A DNA stretch of 64,000 nt, taken from contig NZ_JBBMEX010000004.1 of assembly GCF_040096355.1 (NCBI RefSeq), positions 148,360 through 212,359 of the forward strand, in the 5' to 3' direction. Under the pieces are notes generated by a model. That model was not told where the DNA came from, did not search any database, and saw nothing but the letters and a program-made list of their open reading frames with translations. This DNA comes from Maccoyibacter intestinihominis (GTDB lineage: Bacteria; Bacillota; Clostridia; Lachnospirales; Lachnospiraceae). The position numbers were made by a program, and so were the translations under genes. This document shows, in pieces, positions 44,296 through 53,005 of this stretch; the first letter of the stretch is position 1; every line of letters begins with the position of its first letter.

Positions 44296-45162
44296 CTATT
44301 TTCGGATGGTGATGGATTTGATATTACTGTAAGATCCATAGAGTCTTTGTCCGTTTACATTCCGGTATGCCCGTATCTTATAGTAGTATTTTTTTCCGAT
44401 CATCCGGTTTTTGTCTGTCATGCTGCAGTTCTTTGCTGAATTGATCGTTTTTATTTTTTTATATCCGGAGTTCTTTTTTGTGGAACGGTATACTTCATAT
44501 CCGCTGGTTTTATCGCTCCGGTTCCACTTTAACCACACTTTTTTGGTCGCTTTATTCTTTGCCGTTGTCAGCTTCACGGTCTGCGGTATTTTTACCACAC
44601 TGTCATAATTATTCGCATGGCGGATATAAGTTAAGCCCGTAATGGATGATTTTGGGATCGTAACGTTCCATCGGATCTTGCAGTGGCCGTCCCAGTTGCA
44701 GTCTGCAAACGTGATCGTATCTGCCGTAACCTTTGTCACAAAAACGGAATGCGTATTATACCTGTAACGGATCACATCCCCGGCTTTTACTTTTGACAGG
44801 TTCGTATGGCTAGACCAGGTTCTTGGTGCACTTCCGAACACATCATAACCGAGTTTTTCTGAAAATCCCATACACTGGATCGCATTAGAAAAACTGTTAC
44901 AGCCGCACTGCCCCTGATATCCCTTTGCCAGACAATTGCCATGATGCGTACACGGTGTATCCGTCCAGCCATCCGGGTTATTTACAAAACTCCCTGAGTG
45001 GTTCCAGTATTTTCCGTTTGGAAATTTTTTCTGAAGTTGCGTGATCCTCTGCTCTAAACTTCCGCTTGTACTTGCTGCTTCTGCCTTTATCGGTGTATCT
45101 GCCACAGCCAGCATGGACACAAGCAGGCAGACCGTAAGCAGTCCTGATAGTATTTTTTTCAT
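44296..45162 (-). CDS. Secreted protein with CHAP/papain-like domain and fibronectin-like tail
   Basis: A 288-residue exported protein. A signal peptide covers about residues 1-30 with an AEAA cleavage region. The middle domain (about 35-190) contains seven cysteines. Cys88 in GCNSFSNAIQ, His138 in THSVFVTKV and the polar FADCNWDGH segment resemble a CHAP or other papain-fold amidase triad. This is inferred by pattern only. A fibronectin-type III-like module rich in Lys and Tyr follows (about 205-288). It could be a cell-wall hydrolase or a surface protease. Confidence 0.7.
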   Translation of the reverse strand: MKKILSGLLTVCLLVSMLAVADTPIKAEAASTSGSLEQRITQLQKKFPNGKYWNHSGSFVNNPDGWTDTPCTHHGNCLAKGYQGQCGCNSFSNAIQCMGFSEKLGYDVFGSAPRTWSSHTNLSKVKAGDVIRYRYNTHSVFVTKVTADTITFADCNWDGHCKIRWNVTIPKSSITGLTYIRHANNYDSVVKIPQTVKLTTAKNKATKKVWLKWNRSDKTSGYEVYRSTKKNSGYKKIKTINSAKNCSMTDKNRMIGKKYYYKIRAYRNVNGQRLYGSYSNIKSITIRK

Positions 45163-45272
45163 CGGTGGATTCCTTCCCTGTTGGTATATTGCAGATGTTT
45201 TCTGCTTCCTTTGTCACTATATTAAATGATAACATGGGACAGGGATGTGAACAAGTGGAATCTTTTGCTGTG

Positions 45273-45421
45273 ATTGTGATATAATGAGTGCAAGCGATGA
45301 GCAGTGCCATCCAACGAAAATATAACTGACTTGTGCTTGCATAAAGTCAATTATATTTTTGTTGGATGATAGGGCGAATGCCCGTACAGCAAAAAAATCT
45401 TTGATTTTTGAGCGGCACTGC
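45273..45421 (+). promoter_or_regulatory. Repeated promoter-leader element, copy 1 (with extra hairpin)
   Basis: The element opens with ATTGTGATATAATGAGT, whose TGATATAAT is an extended -10 box at 45280-45285. It contains AATCTTTGATTTTTGAG at 45396-45412. GCAGTGCC (45301-45308) can pair with GGCACTGC (45414-45421). Inside that closing stem lie a 25-bp hairpin (45308-45332 with 45344-45368), a GGGC/GCCC hairpin and an AAAAATC/GATTTTT hairpin, which together resemble a four-way junction. A second copy is at 54421-54494. It lies 60 bases before the PHP phosphatase gene. Confidence 0.75.
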
Positions 45422-45480
45422 GATGTGTATGCATACACGGTAACGCATAATTGAATGAAATAATCACAGGAGGATTACAA

Positions 45481-46281
45481 ATGCTTTGGGACACCCATTT
45501 ACATACACGTTATTCCGGTGACAGCACTGCCGAACCGGAAGATATGGTTCAGGCTGCCCTTCAACATGGTTTGGATGGCATCTGCTTTACCGATCATATT
45601 GATTACGACTATCCAAAAGAACCGGAACTTTTTTTATTCGATATGGATGCTTATCAAAAAGAGTTGTCTGAGTTAAAGGAAAAATATCAAAACGTTCTGC
45701 CAATCTGCATTGGTGTGGAACTCGGTCTACAGCCACAGGCCGCGGAATATAACCGTCAGCTTTTACAGAACAGCATTTTAGACTTCGTCATTGGTTCTTC
45801 CCATGTTGTGCACGGGATCGATCCTTATTATCCTGAGTATTATGAAGGAAAAACGGAGTATGAGGCTTACTTAGAATATTTTGAATCCATTCTAGAAAAT
45901 ATTCAGGCTTATGACGATTTTGACGTTTACGGACACATCGACTATGTTGTCCGCTATGGTCCAAATAAAAATGCCGATTATTCTTATCGAAAATATTCTG
46001 ACGTGATAGATGAGATCTTTAAGCAGTTAATTTCCCGTGGAAAAGGCATCGAGTTAAATACTGCCGGTTTAAAATACGGTCTTGGACATCCGCATCCAAC
46101 GGAAGATGCCCTTGGCCGCTACCGTGAACTTGGCGGCGAGATCCTGACGATCGGTTCTGACGGACACAAACCGGAACACCTCGCCTTTGATTTTAAAAAA
46201 GTGCCCTCGTTTCTGCAGGATGCCGGTTTTCGCTATTATACGGTTTTCCGGGGACGGAAGGCGGAATTTGTGAAACTGTAA
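45481..46281 (+). CDS. PHP-domain histidinol-phosphatase family protein (HisJ-like)
   Basis: A 266-residue PHP-family phosphoesterase. The N-terminal metal motif DTHLHTRYSGD and CFTDHIDYD, a histidine in GSSHVVHG, GHIDYVVRYG and the C-terminal GSDGHKPEHL supply the metal ligands. Family members hydrolyse histidinol phosphate, but there are no his genes nearby and other substrates are possible. AGGAGG precedes the ATG at 45481; a longer reading from 45451 has no ribosome binding site. Confidence 0.85.
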   Translation: MLWDTHLHTRYSGDSTAEPEDMVQAALQHGLDGICFTDHIDYDYPKEPELFLFDMDAYQKELSELKEKYQNVLPICIGVELGLQPQAAEYNRQLLQNSILDFVIGSSHVVHGIDPYYPEYYEGKTEYEAYLEYFESILENIQAYDDFDVYGHIDYVVRYGPNKNADYSYRKYSDVIDEIFKQLISRGKGIELNTAGLKYGLGHPHPTEDALGRYRELGGEILTIGSDGHKPEHLAFDFKKVPSFLQDAGFRYYTVFRGRKAEFVKL

Positions 46282-46292
46282 AAAGAGTTCTA

Positions 46293-46345
46293 AAAAATCC
46301 GTAGTGTGACAGGTACGATAAACCTCTATCACATTACGGATTTTT
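46293..46345. terminator. Bidirectional terminator between convergent genes
   Basis: AAAAATCCGTAGTGTGA pairs with TCACATTACGGATTTTT (17 bp with one G-T pair) across a 19-nt loop, with A and T tracts on both sides. Confidence 0.88.
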
Positions 46346-46404
46346 CTCTGTTTTTATATTTTATACTAACTTCATTCCATCCTGTTCTTCTACACAGTCT
46401 GTAT

Positions 46405-47073
46405 TTATAGTTCTTTACGCACTCCTTCTACTCGTCCTTCTAATTTCCCTTTCAGTATTAAATCATCAATTGCTTTGCACATATTGACCCTGCCCCCTTC
46501 GATATAATCATCTTTGACTGCAAGTAAATTCTCTGATCCTGTATAGGCAGCTGCCATATTGTAGGCATCCTCTTCCATTTTTCCATACTCAGGATCTTTC
46601 GTCATTAACTGCCGCATACTCTCATCATCCTTAGAACAGCGGATAAAATCCAACATTCCATGCAAATCTGTAGCTGCATCCCATTCGTCTTTTCCATAGT
46701 ATAGCACAAATGTCACAACCGGATAAAGACGTATATCTTTTTGAAATCCACACAAATACTCTGCTGCTGTTAAATGCTGACCATCCTTTCCTTTTCTGCG
46801 AAGTCTTCTGCGGATACACTTAAGCTGCCTCTCGTATTCTCCAACATCGTAAGACATTGCCCATACCGGAAATGTATAATCGATGTTGCTCTGATTTTCA
46901 ATACCGATCACGGAAAAATTAATGCCAAAGGCAGTCTTACGGACTAAATCACGGATTTTAATGCCATATGTGTGTTTTCCGATATACCGGTGCTTTCTGT
47001 CTCCCGTGGTCTGTCCCCAGAAACCGGTCTGCGTATCCATCTCCTGCTTTTTTCTAAATTGAATTAAAAGCAT
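46405..47073 (-). pseudogene. Rpn/PD-(D/E)XK transposase-like protein, probably N-terminally truncated
   Basis: The 222-residue reading matches the central and C-terminal part of Rpn-family recombination-promoting nuclease-like proteins: GIENQSNIDY, FPVWAMSYDVGEYERQL, LYPVVTFVLYYG and DLHGMLDF. The usual N-terminal part with an FAD-containing segment and the first catalytic acidic residue is not recognisable. Neither candidate start has a properly spaced ribosome binding site. A TTTACA-17-TAAAAT promoter lies upstream. It could be a decaying copy of a dispersed family or a short variant. Confidence 0.55.
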
Positions 47074-47288
47074 AGATTTTTTGATTTGATATTAGATAGA
47101 ATTGACAGGTATACACCTGATAAGATATCCAGAATCTGTATGCTTTGTGAGAATTTTATCATAAGTTCCCGCTGCTGTAAAGGATACTTTTGGCTTCTAC
47201 GCTTAGTGCAATATGGATACTACATTCAGATGCTGTCAGCTAAAATTTGCGGAATCTGATATCATTTTACCCAAAAATATTTACACTC

Positions 47289-47325
47289 AAAAAAATGCCG
47301 TAACCCCTTGAGATTACGGCATTTT
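47289..47325 (-). terminator. Terminator after the GGGtGRT gene
   Basis: ATGCCGTAA pairs with TTACGGCAT across a 10-nt loop, followed by T7 on the minus strand. Confidence 0.88.
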
Positions 47326-47357
47326 CAACGTTTTCTTAATTAATACTTTAGTTCTTC

Positions 47358-48368
47358 TTAGAACTTACCAGCCTTTGCAGCTTCCTCAACAGAAACAGCA
47401 ACTGCTACGGTAGCACCTACCATTGGGTTATTACCCATTCCGATCAAGCCCATCATTTCTACATGAGCCGGTACGGATGAAGAACCAGCGAACTGTGCAT
47501 CAGAGTGCATACGTCCCATAGTATCTGTCATACCGTAGGAAGCAGGACCTGCTGCCATGTTGTCCGGGTGAAGTGTACGTCCTGTACCACCACCGGATGC
47601 TACTGAGAAGTATTTCTTGCCCTGCTCGATACATTCTTTCTTGTATGTACCTGCTACAGGATGCTGGAAACGTGTAGGGTTTGTAGAGTTACCTGTGATA
47701 GATACACCTACATTCTCTTTGTGCATGATCGCAACACCTTCTACTACGTCATCTGCACCATAGCATTTTACAGAAGCACGAAGTCCGTTAGAATAGGATT
47801 TCTCATATACTACGTTTAATTCATTCTTTGCGTAATCCATCTTTGTCTCAACAAATGTGAATCCGTTGATACGGGAGATAATCTGTGCAGCGTCTTTTCC
47901 AAGACCGTTTAAGATAACGCGTAAAGGTTTCTGACGTACTTTGTTTGCTTTCTCGGCAATACCGATCGCACCTTCTGCTGCTGCAAAAGATTCATGTCCT
48001 GCTAAGAAGCAGAAACACTCTGTCTCTTCCTCTAATAACATTTTTCCTAAGTTACCATGGCCGATACCAACTTTTCTGTGGTCTGCAACGGAACCCGGAA
48101 TACAGAAAGCCTGAAGACCTTCTCCGATTGCTGCTGCTGCATCTGCTGCTTTTCTGCAGCCTTTTTTGATTGCGATAGCTGCTCCTACTGTGTAAGCCCA
48201 GCAAGCGTTCTCAAAACAGATCGGCTGGATTTTCTTTACCTGCTCGTAAACGTCAAGTCCAGCATCTTTTGTAATTTTTTCAGCCTCTTCGATGGAGCTG
48301 ATTCCATAACTGTTTAAAACGGAATTGATCTGGTCAATTCTTCTTTCATATGATTCAAATAATGCCAT
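47358..48368 (-). CDS. GGGtGRT protein
   Basis: A 336-residue protein of the family named after its glycine motif, seen here as SGGGTGRTLHPDN, with further conserved stretches PTRFQHPVAGTYKKE and GMGNNPMVGATVAVAV. The family is found mainly in anaerobes and its biochemical role is not established to my knowledge. The gene follows the NifU-like scaffold gene by 20 bp, so the two are very probably cotranscribed. A link to iron-sulfur or other metal chemistry is inferred from that pairing only. Confidence 0.88.
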   Translation of the reverse strand: MALFESYERRIDQINSVLNSYGISSIEEAEKITKDAGLDVYEQVKKIQPICFENACWAYTVGAAIAIKKGCRKAADAAAAIGEGLQAFCIPGSVADHRKVGIGHGNLGKMLLEEETECFCFLAGHESFAAAEGAIGIAEKANKVRQKPLRVILNGLGKDAAQIISRINGFTFVETKMDYAKNELNVVYEKSYSNGLRASVKCYGADDVVEGVAIMHKENVGVSITGNSTNPTRFQHPVAGTYKKECIEQGKKYFSVASGGGTGRTLHPDNMAAGPASYGMTDTMGRMHSDAQFAGSSSVPAHVEMMGLIGMGNNPMVGATVAVAVSVEEAAKAGKF

Positions 48369-48388
48369 TTCTGTTCGTCTCCTTTCGA

Positions 48389-49081
48389 TTACTCTTTTCT
48401 TGGATCGATGATTTTTGCTGCATCATCTACACGGCCATACTGTCCTTTAGCTTTTTCCCAAGCTGTGTTAGGATCATCACCTGCTTTGATAAAGTCAGTC
48501 ATTTTTCCAAGAGAAACGAACTGATATCCGATTACTTCGTTGTCTTCGTCAAGTGCGATACCTGTTACATAGCCTTCTGCCATCTCTAAGTAACGAACAC
48601 CTTTTTCTTTTGTTGCGTACATAGTACCAACCTGAGAACGAAGTCCTTTTCCTAAGTCCTCTAATCCTGCACCGATTGCAAGTCCGTCATCAGAGAATGC
48701 ACTCTGTGTACGTCCGTATACAATCTGTAAGAATAATTCTCTCATTGCAGTATTGATTGCATCACATACAAGGTCTGTATTTAATGCCTCTAAAATTGTC
48801 TTGCCCTGTAAAATCTCTGCTGCCATAGCTGCGGAGTGTGTCATACCGGAGCATCCGATAGTCTCAACTAATGCTTCCTCAATAATACCATTCTTTACGT
48901 TTAATGAAAGTTTGCAGGCACCCTGCTGTGGAGCACACCAGCCTACACCGTGTGTAAAACCTGAAATATCTTCGATTTGTTTGGAGTGTACCCATTTGCC
49001 TTCTTCTGGGATTGGAGCCGGTTCGTGTTTTGCACCTTTAGCAACCGGACACATGTTTTGAACTTCCTGTGTGTAAATCAT
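48389..49081 (-). CDS. NifU/IscU-like iron-sulfur scaffold-related protein
   Basis: A 230-residue protein related to the IscU/NifU N-terminal scaffold fold. Cys residues in VGWCAPQQGACKLSL, the scaffold-like ETIGCSGMTHSAAMAAEIL and a third cysteine in LVCDAINTAMRELF could bind a cluster. It is longer than a standard SufU/IscU, with an added C-terminal region from about residue 150. No sufS or iscS gene adjoins it; its partner here is the GGGtGRT gene. Confidence 0.82.
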   Translation of the reverse strand: MIYTQEVQNMCPVAKGAKHEPAPIPEEGKWVHSKQIEDISGFTHGVGWCAPQQGACKLSLNVKNGIIEEALVETIGCSGMTHSAAMAAEILQGKTILEALNTDLVCDAINTAMRELFLQIVYGRTQSAFSDDGLAIGAGLEDLGKGLRSQVGTMYATKEKGVRYLEMAEGYVTGIALDEDNEVIGYQFVSLGKMTDFIKAGDDPNTAWEKAKGQYGRVDDAAKIIDPRKE

Positions 49082-49206
49082 TTTAAGACTCCTTTCGATT
49101 GGATGAAATTGTAGTTGCGTTAAATTCTTAACACACTGATGTAGTTATTTTCTCATAAAATGTCGAAAACATCAAGGGGATATTGAAAAATTAGAACAAT
49201 CTGATG

Positions 49207-50232
49207 TTACAATAGTTCTATCAGCCGTTTCACATCCTCTTCTTTTGTCGCCCAGCTTGTCACAAATCTGGCTACGGTGTGGTTTTCGTCTACCTTTTCC
49301 CAACGTCCGAAGACCACTTCTTTTTGCAGTTCTGCCATTTTTTCATTCTCCAGCACAATAAAAATCTGGTTTGTCGGCGAGTCCAGATAAAAGGTATATC
49401 CTTTGTCGCGGAACGCATCTTTTAACTGCTGTGCACAGGAAATTGCACTTTTTCCGATTTCAAAATAAAGAGAATCGGTAAACAATGCATCAAACTGAAC
49501 GCCCAGCAAACGTCCCTTTGCCAGCAGTCCGCCATGCTGTTTGACACTGGTAAAGAAATGTTTCGGCATATTGTTCTTTGTAAACACAACTGCTTCGCCG
49601 CACAATGCCCCTACTTTTGTTCCGCCTATGTAAAAAACATCACAATAGTTTGCAATATCCGTTAAGCTGACATCTGTGCCTGCACTTGCTAATGCATAGC
49701 CAAGACGCGCCCCATCTAAATATAGGGGAAGATCGTATTCATGGCAAACTGCGGATATCTCTTCTAATTCTGACTTTGTATACAGTGTTCCGTATTCCGT
49801 CGGATGTGTGATGTATACCATTCCCGGAAACACCATATGATCGTAACTTGCATCACCGTAGTAAGTTGTTAAATATTTTTTTAATTCTTCTGCCGATATC
49901 TTTCCATTCTCCTGTGGAATCGTGAGTACCTTATGACCGGTAAATTCAATTGCTCCTGCCTCATGTCCGCTGACATGCCCTGTCGTAGCTGCAATGACAC
50001 CCTCATACCCTTGCAGCATCGCATCAATGACAATCTGGTTTGTCTGCGTTCCTCCACTGATGAAAAAAATCTCCGCATCCGGACATTCACATGCCTCTTT
50101 GATTTTCTGCTTTGCCCGCTCACAGTAGGTATCATGGCCGTAGCCGGACAACTGCTCCATATTGGTATCGATCAGGTGCTTCAACACCTTCTCATGTGCT
50201 CCCTCAGAATAGTCATTTTCAAAATATAACAT
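49207..50232 (-). CDS. ltaE: Low-specificity L-threonine aldolase / beta-eliminating lyase family
   Basis: A 341-residue pyridoxal-phosphate enzyme of fold type I expected to cleave threonine or allo-threonine to glycine and acetaldehyde. It has FFISGGTQTNQI, the aspartate in LYLDGARLGYALAS that contacts the cofactor, and the probable Schiff-base lysine in YIGGTKVGALCGEA. The length fits the family. Other aromatic or beta-hydroxy amino acid lyases of the same family cannot be excluded. Confidence 0.85.
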   Translation of the reverse strand: MLYFENDYSEGAHEKVLKHLIDTNMEQLSGYGHDTYCERAKQKIKEACECPDAEIFFISGGTQTNQIVIDAMLQGYEGVIAATTGHVSGHEAGAIEFTGHKVLTIPQENGKISAEELKKYLTTYYGDASYDHMVFPGMVYITHPTEYGTLYTKSELEEISAVCHEYDLPLYLDGARLGYALASAGTDVSLTDIANYCDVFYIGGTKVGALCGEAVVFTKNNMPKHFFTSVKQHGGLLAKGRLLGVQFDALFTDSLYFEIGKSAISCAQQLKDAFRDKGYTFYLDSPTNQIFIVLENEKMAELQKEVVFGRWEKVDENHTVARFVTSWATKEEDVKRLIELL

Positions 50233-50248
50233 CGACTTCTACCTCCTC

Positions 50249-50917
50249 TTACTCGTTCTTTTGTACAACCTCATTGCGATTTTTATAAATAGAATGGTCT
50301 GCTACCACTCCGCGTACCATAGAAAGCGGATAGACATTGGTATGAGCACCAATGACCGTACCCGGATTTAAAACGGAATTGCATCCTACCTCCACATAAT
50401 CTCCAAGCATCGCCCCGAATTTCTTAAGTCCTGTTTTAATTTCTTCTTTTCCGTCTTTTACAACCACAAGTGTCTTGTCCGACTTTACATTAGATGTAAT
50501 CGAACCCGCACCCATATGAGACTTATGTCCTAAAATGGAATCCCCCACATAGTTATAATGCGGAACCTGAACGGAATTAAAAAGTATCACATTTTTCAAC
50601 TCGGTAGAATTGCCCACCACGCAGTTTTTTCCTACGATGGCATTTCCTCTGATAAAGGCACAATGTCTGACCTCGGCACCTTCATCAATGATTAAAGGTC
50701 CATTTAAAAATGCTGTCTCTGCCACCTTTGCAGATTTCGCTACCCAGATGTTCTCTCCGCGTTTTTCATATACTGACACATCTAAGGTATTTCCCAATTC
50801 CACAATGAAATCTTTAATCTTTGGAAGCACTTCCCACGGATAGGTCACACCTTTAAAAATATCCGCTGCAATGGTTTCTTCTAAATTATAGAGCTGATGT
50901 ATCTCACACTTTTTCAT
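50249..50917 (-). CDS. Left-handed beta-helix (hexapeptide repeat) protein, GlmU C-terminal-like
   Basis: A 222-residue protein with hexapeptide repeats from about residue 75: KNCVVGNSTELKN, YVGDSILGHKSHMGAGS and VGCNSVLNPGTVIGAHTNVYPLS. This is the fold of GlmU acetyltransferase domains. It has no pyrophosphorylase domain, so it may acetylate a sugar nucleotide or be a regulator-like paralogue; the substrate is unknown. The ATG at 50917 is inside the topB 3' end (14-bp overlap), which suggests translational coupling. Confidence 0.75.
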   Translation of the reverse strand: MKKCEIHQLYNLEETIAADIFKGVTYPWEVLPKIKDFIVELGNTLDVSVYEKRGENIWVAKSAKVAETAFLNGPLIIDEGAEVRHCAFIRGNAIVGKNCVVGNSTELKNVILFNSVQVPHYNYVGDSILGHKSHMGAGSITSNVKSDKTLVVVKDGKEEIKTGLKKFGAMLGDYVEVGCNSVLNPGTVIGAHTNVYPLSMVRGVVADHSIYKNRNEVVQKNE

Positions 50918-52997
50918 TGTCTTTCTCTTTTCCTTTCGTTTTCCCTTTTTTATAATATGCGGCTGCATGATCAAAAGAACCGCGCAGGGCATATTGATTT
51001 CTTAAATTCAATACCACATCTGTCCGTCTTTTGATAAAATTCTCTAATTTTACCATGTACTCTTCTGTCGTAATGCTTCCCTCTGCCACATAGGTCAGTC
51101 CTTTTTCCCAGCTTGCTGTTAAATCAGGATTTAACAATGGTCTTATCGAAGCATTTACTACATCATAAATCATCTCTCCAAGCAGGGTCGGCGTGATGAT
51201 CTGTGTCTTTTTGTTCAATGCCAGATATTTATTTGCCACTAATTTTTTTAAAATTTCCGCACGGGTCGCTGAGGTGCCGATCCCGCTTCCCTTGATCTGC
51301 GCTCTTAACTCTTCGTCTTCGATCAACTGTCCGGCATTTTCCATTGCCAGTATGATAGAACCGGAGTTGTAACGCTTTGGCGGAGAAGTCTCCCCCTCTT
51401 TGATGTAGAGGCTTTTCACCGGAAGCTGTGTTCCTTTTTTCATAGCTGAAATCCGTTCTAACAGTTCGGTATCGCAAAGCCCGCTGTCTGCATCTTCTTC
51501 CGGCTTTTCCTCCAGTTTTTTCTTAAAAAACGAGTAGTCCATGACCTTTAAATAGCCCGGATCTGCTAACACCTTAAAATTAGAAAAGAATTTTTCTCCT
51601 TCTATCGCAGAGGTCAATGCTACTTTCTGATATACCGCAGGCGGATAAAATATCGCAAGAAATCTTCTGGTAATAACTTCATAGACTTTGACTGACAAAG
51701 GTTTCAGACTCTTCATCGCCCCAAATCCCTGTCCTGTCGGAATGATCGCATAATGGTCGGTGATCTGCTTATCGTTGACATATCGTGTCTTTGCAAGTCC
51801 CTGATAGCTTTTATTTGCGATGATCTCTTCGGCATAAGCCCGTACTCCCGGAATATTCTGCAGACCCTTGATATTTTTTGTGATCTCTTTTGATACTGCC
51901 GTAGAGAGGACTCTGGCATCTGTTCTTGGGTAGGTCACTAATTTTTTCTCATATAATTCCTGCACAATGCGAAGGGTTTCATCCGGACTGATCTTGAAAA
52001 ATTTAGAACAGTCATTCTGCAGTTCCGCTAAGTTATATAACAGCGGCGGCTTTTTCTGCTCTTTTTTCTTCTCGATTTTTTCTACAACTGCCTGTGTCCC
52101 TTCGGTCTGCTGGCTGCTCTGTCCATTTTCGTTCTCGGTAAATTCCGTGTTTCCGGTAAGACCGGCAATAAACGCCCCGGCATCCTCTTTTTGTAAAAAT
52201 CCATTGTCTTTATAGAGTTTTGGCGACTGATAAAATTTACTTCCCTCAACTGCCTTCCACTCGCTCTCTATGCCGGTGCCTTCGATCGCCATGCTGCTGA
52301 ACACCCGGTAAAACGGTGTTTTTACAAATTCACGGATCTCACGTTCCCGTCGTACCACCATTCCCTGTACGCAGGTCATTACCCTGCCGACAGAAATCAC
52401 GGTATATCGCTCATGCAGATAATTTGCAAGCGTATTTCCATATTTTAAGGTCAGAAGCCTTGAAAAATTAATCCCCATTAAATAATCTTCTTTTGCCCGC
52501 AAATATGCGGAATCGGACAGGTTATCATATTCCGATAAGTCCTTTGCCTCGCGGATGCCACGCAAAATCTCTTCTTCCGTCTGGGAATCAATCCAGACAC
52601 GTTTCCGCTGCTTTCCTTTGTCTTTGACACCTGACATCTGCTCCACCAAACGGTAGATATATTCTCCCTCACGCCCTGAGTCCGTGCAGACATAAATCGT
52701 ATCCACATCTTCCCGGTTTAAAAGCTGCGATACGATTTCATACTGGTTCTTTGCACTTGGAATCACTTCATACAGGAACTCTTCCGGTAAAAACGGAAGT
52801 GTCTCAAGACTCCACTTTTTATATTTTTCATCATATACTTCGGGATAACTCATCGTGACAAGATGACCGACACACCATGTCACGACTGCTGTTTCGCCCT
52901 CTTTATAACCATTGTGGTTACGCATCTCTAACTTTAATGCTTTTGCAAATTCCTGCGCAACGCTTGGTTTTTCCGCTATGTATAAAGCTTTCGCCAT
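50904..52997 (-). CDS. topB: DNA topoisomerase III (type IA)
   Basis: A 697-residue type IA topoisomerase. The N-terminal TOPRIM domain has LYIAEKPSVAQEFAKAL and DSGREGEYIYRLV, and the active-site tyrosine lies in VTYPRTDARVL. The C-terminal zinc fingers of topoisomerase I are absent, as expected for TopB. TopB can occur on integrative elements, but no conjugation or integrase genes are near, so this copy looks chromosomal. The ATG at 52997 fits AGGAG better than the GTG six bases upstream. Confidence 0.92.
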   Translation of the reverse strand: MAKALYIAEKPSVAQEFAKALKLEMRNHNGYKEGETAVVTWCVGHLVTMSYPEVYDEKYKKWSLETLPFLPEEFLYEVIPSAKNQYEIVSQLLNREDVDTIYVCTDSGREGEYIYRLVEQMSGVKDKGKQRKRVWIDSQTEEEILRGIREAKDLSEYDNLSDSAYLRAKEDYLMGINFSRLLTLKYGNTLANYLHERYTVISVGRVMTCVQGMVVRREREIREFVKTPFYRVFSSMAIEGTGIESEWKAVEGSKFYQSPKLYKDNGFLQKEDAGAFIAGLTGNTEFTENENGQSSQQTEGTQAVVEKIEKKKEQKKPPLLYNLAELQNDCSKFFKISPDETLRIVQELYEKKLVTYPRTDARVLSTAVSKEITKNIKGLQNIPGVRAYAEEIIANKSYQGLAKTRYVNDKQITDHYAIIPTGQGFGAMKSLKPLSVKVYEVITRRFLAIFYPPAVYQKVALTSAIEGEKFFSNFKVLADPGYLKVMDYSFFKKKLEEKPEEDADSGLCDTELLERISAMKKGTQLPVKSLYIKEGETSPPKRYNSGSIILAMENAGQLIEDEELRAQIKGSGIGTSATRAEILKKLVANKYLALNKKTQIITPTLLGEMIYDVVNASIRPLLNPDLTASWEKGLTYVAEGSITTEEYMVKLENFIKRRTDVVLNLRNQYALRGSFDHAAAYYKKGKTKGKEKDNEKV

Positions 52998-53005
52998 AAT
53001 CACTC

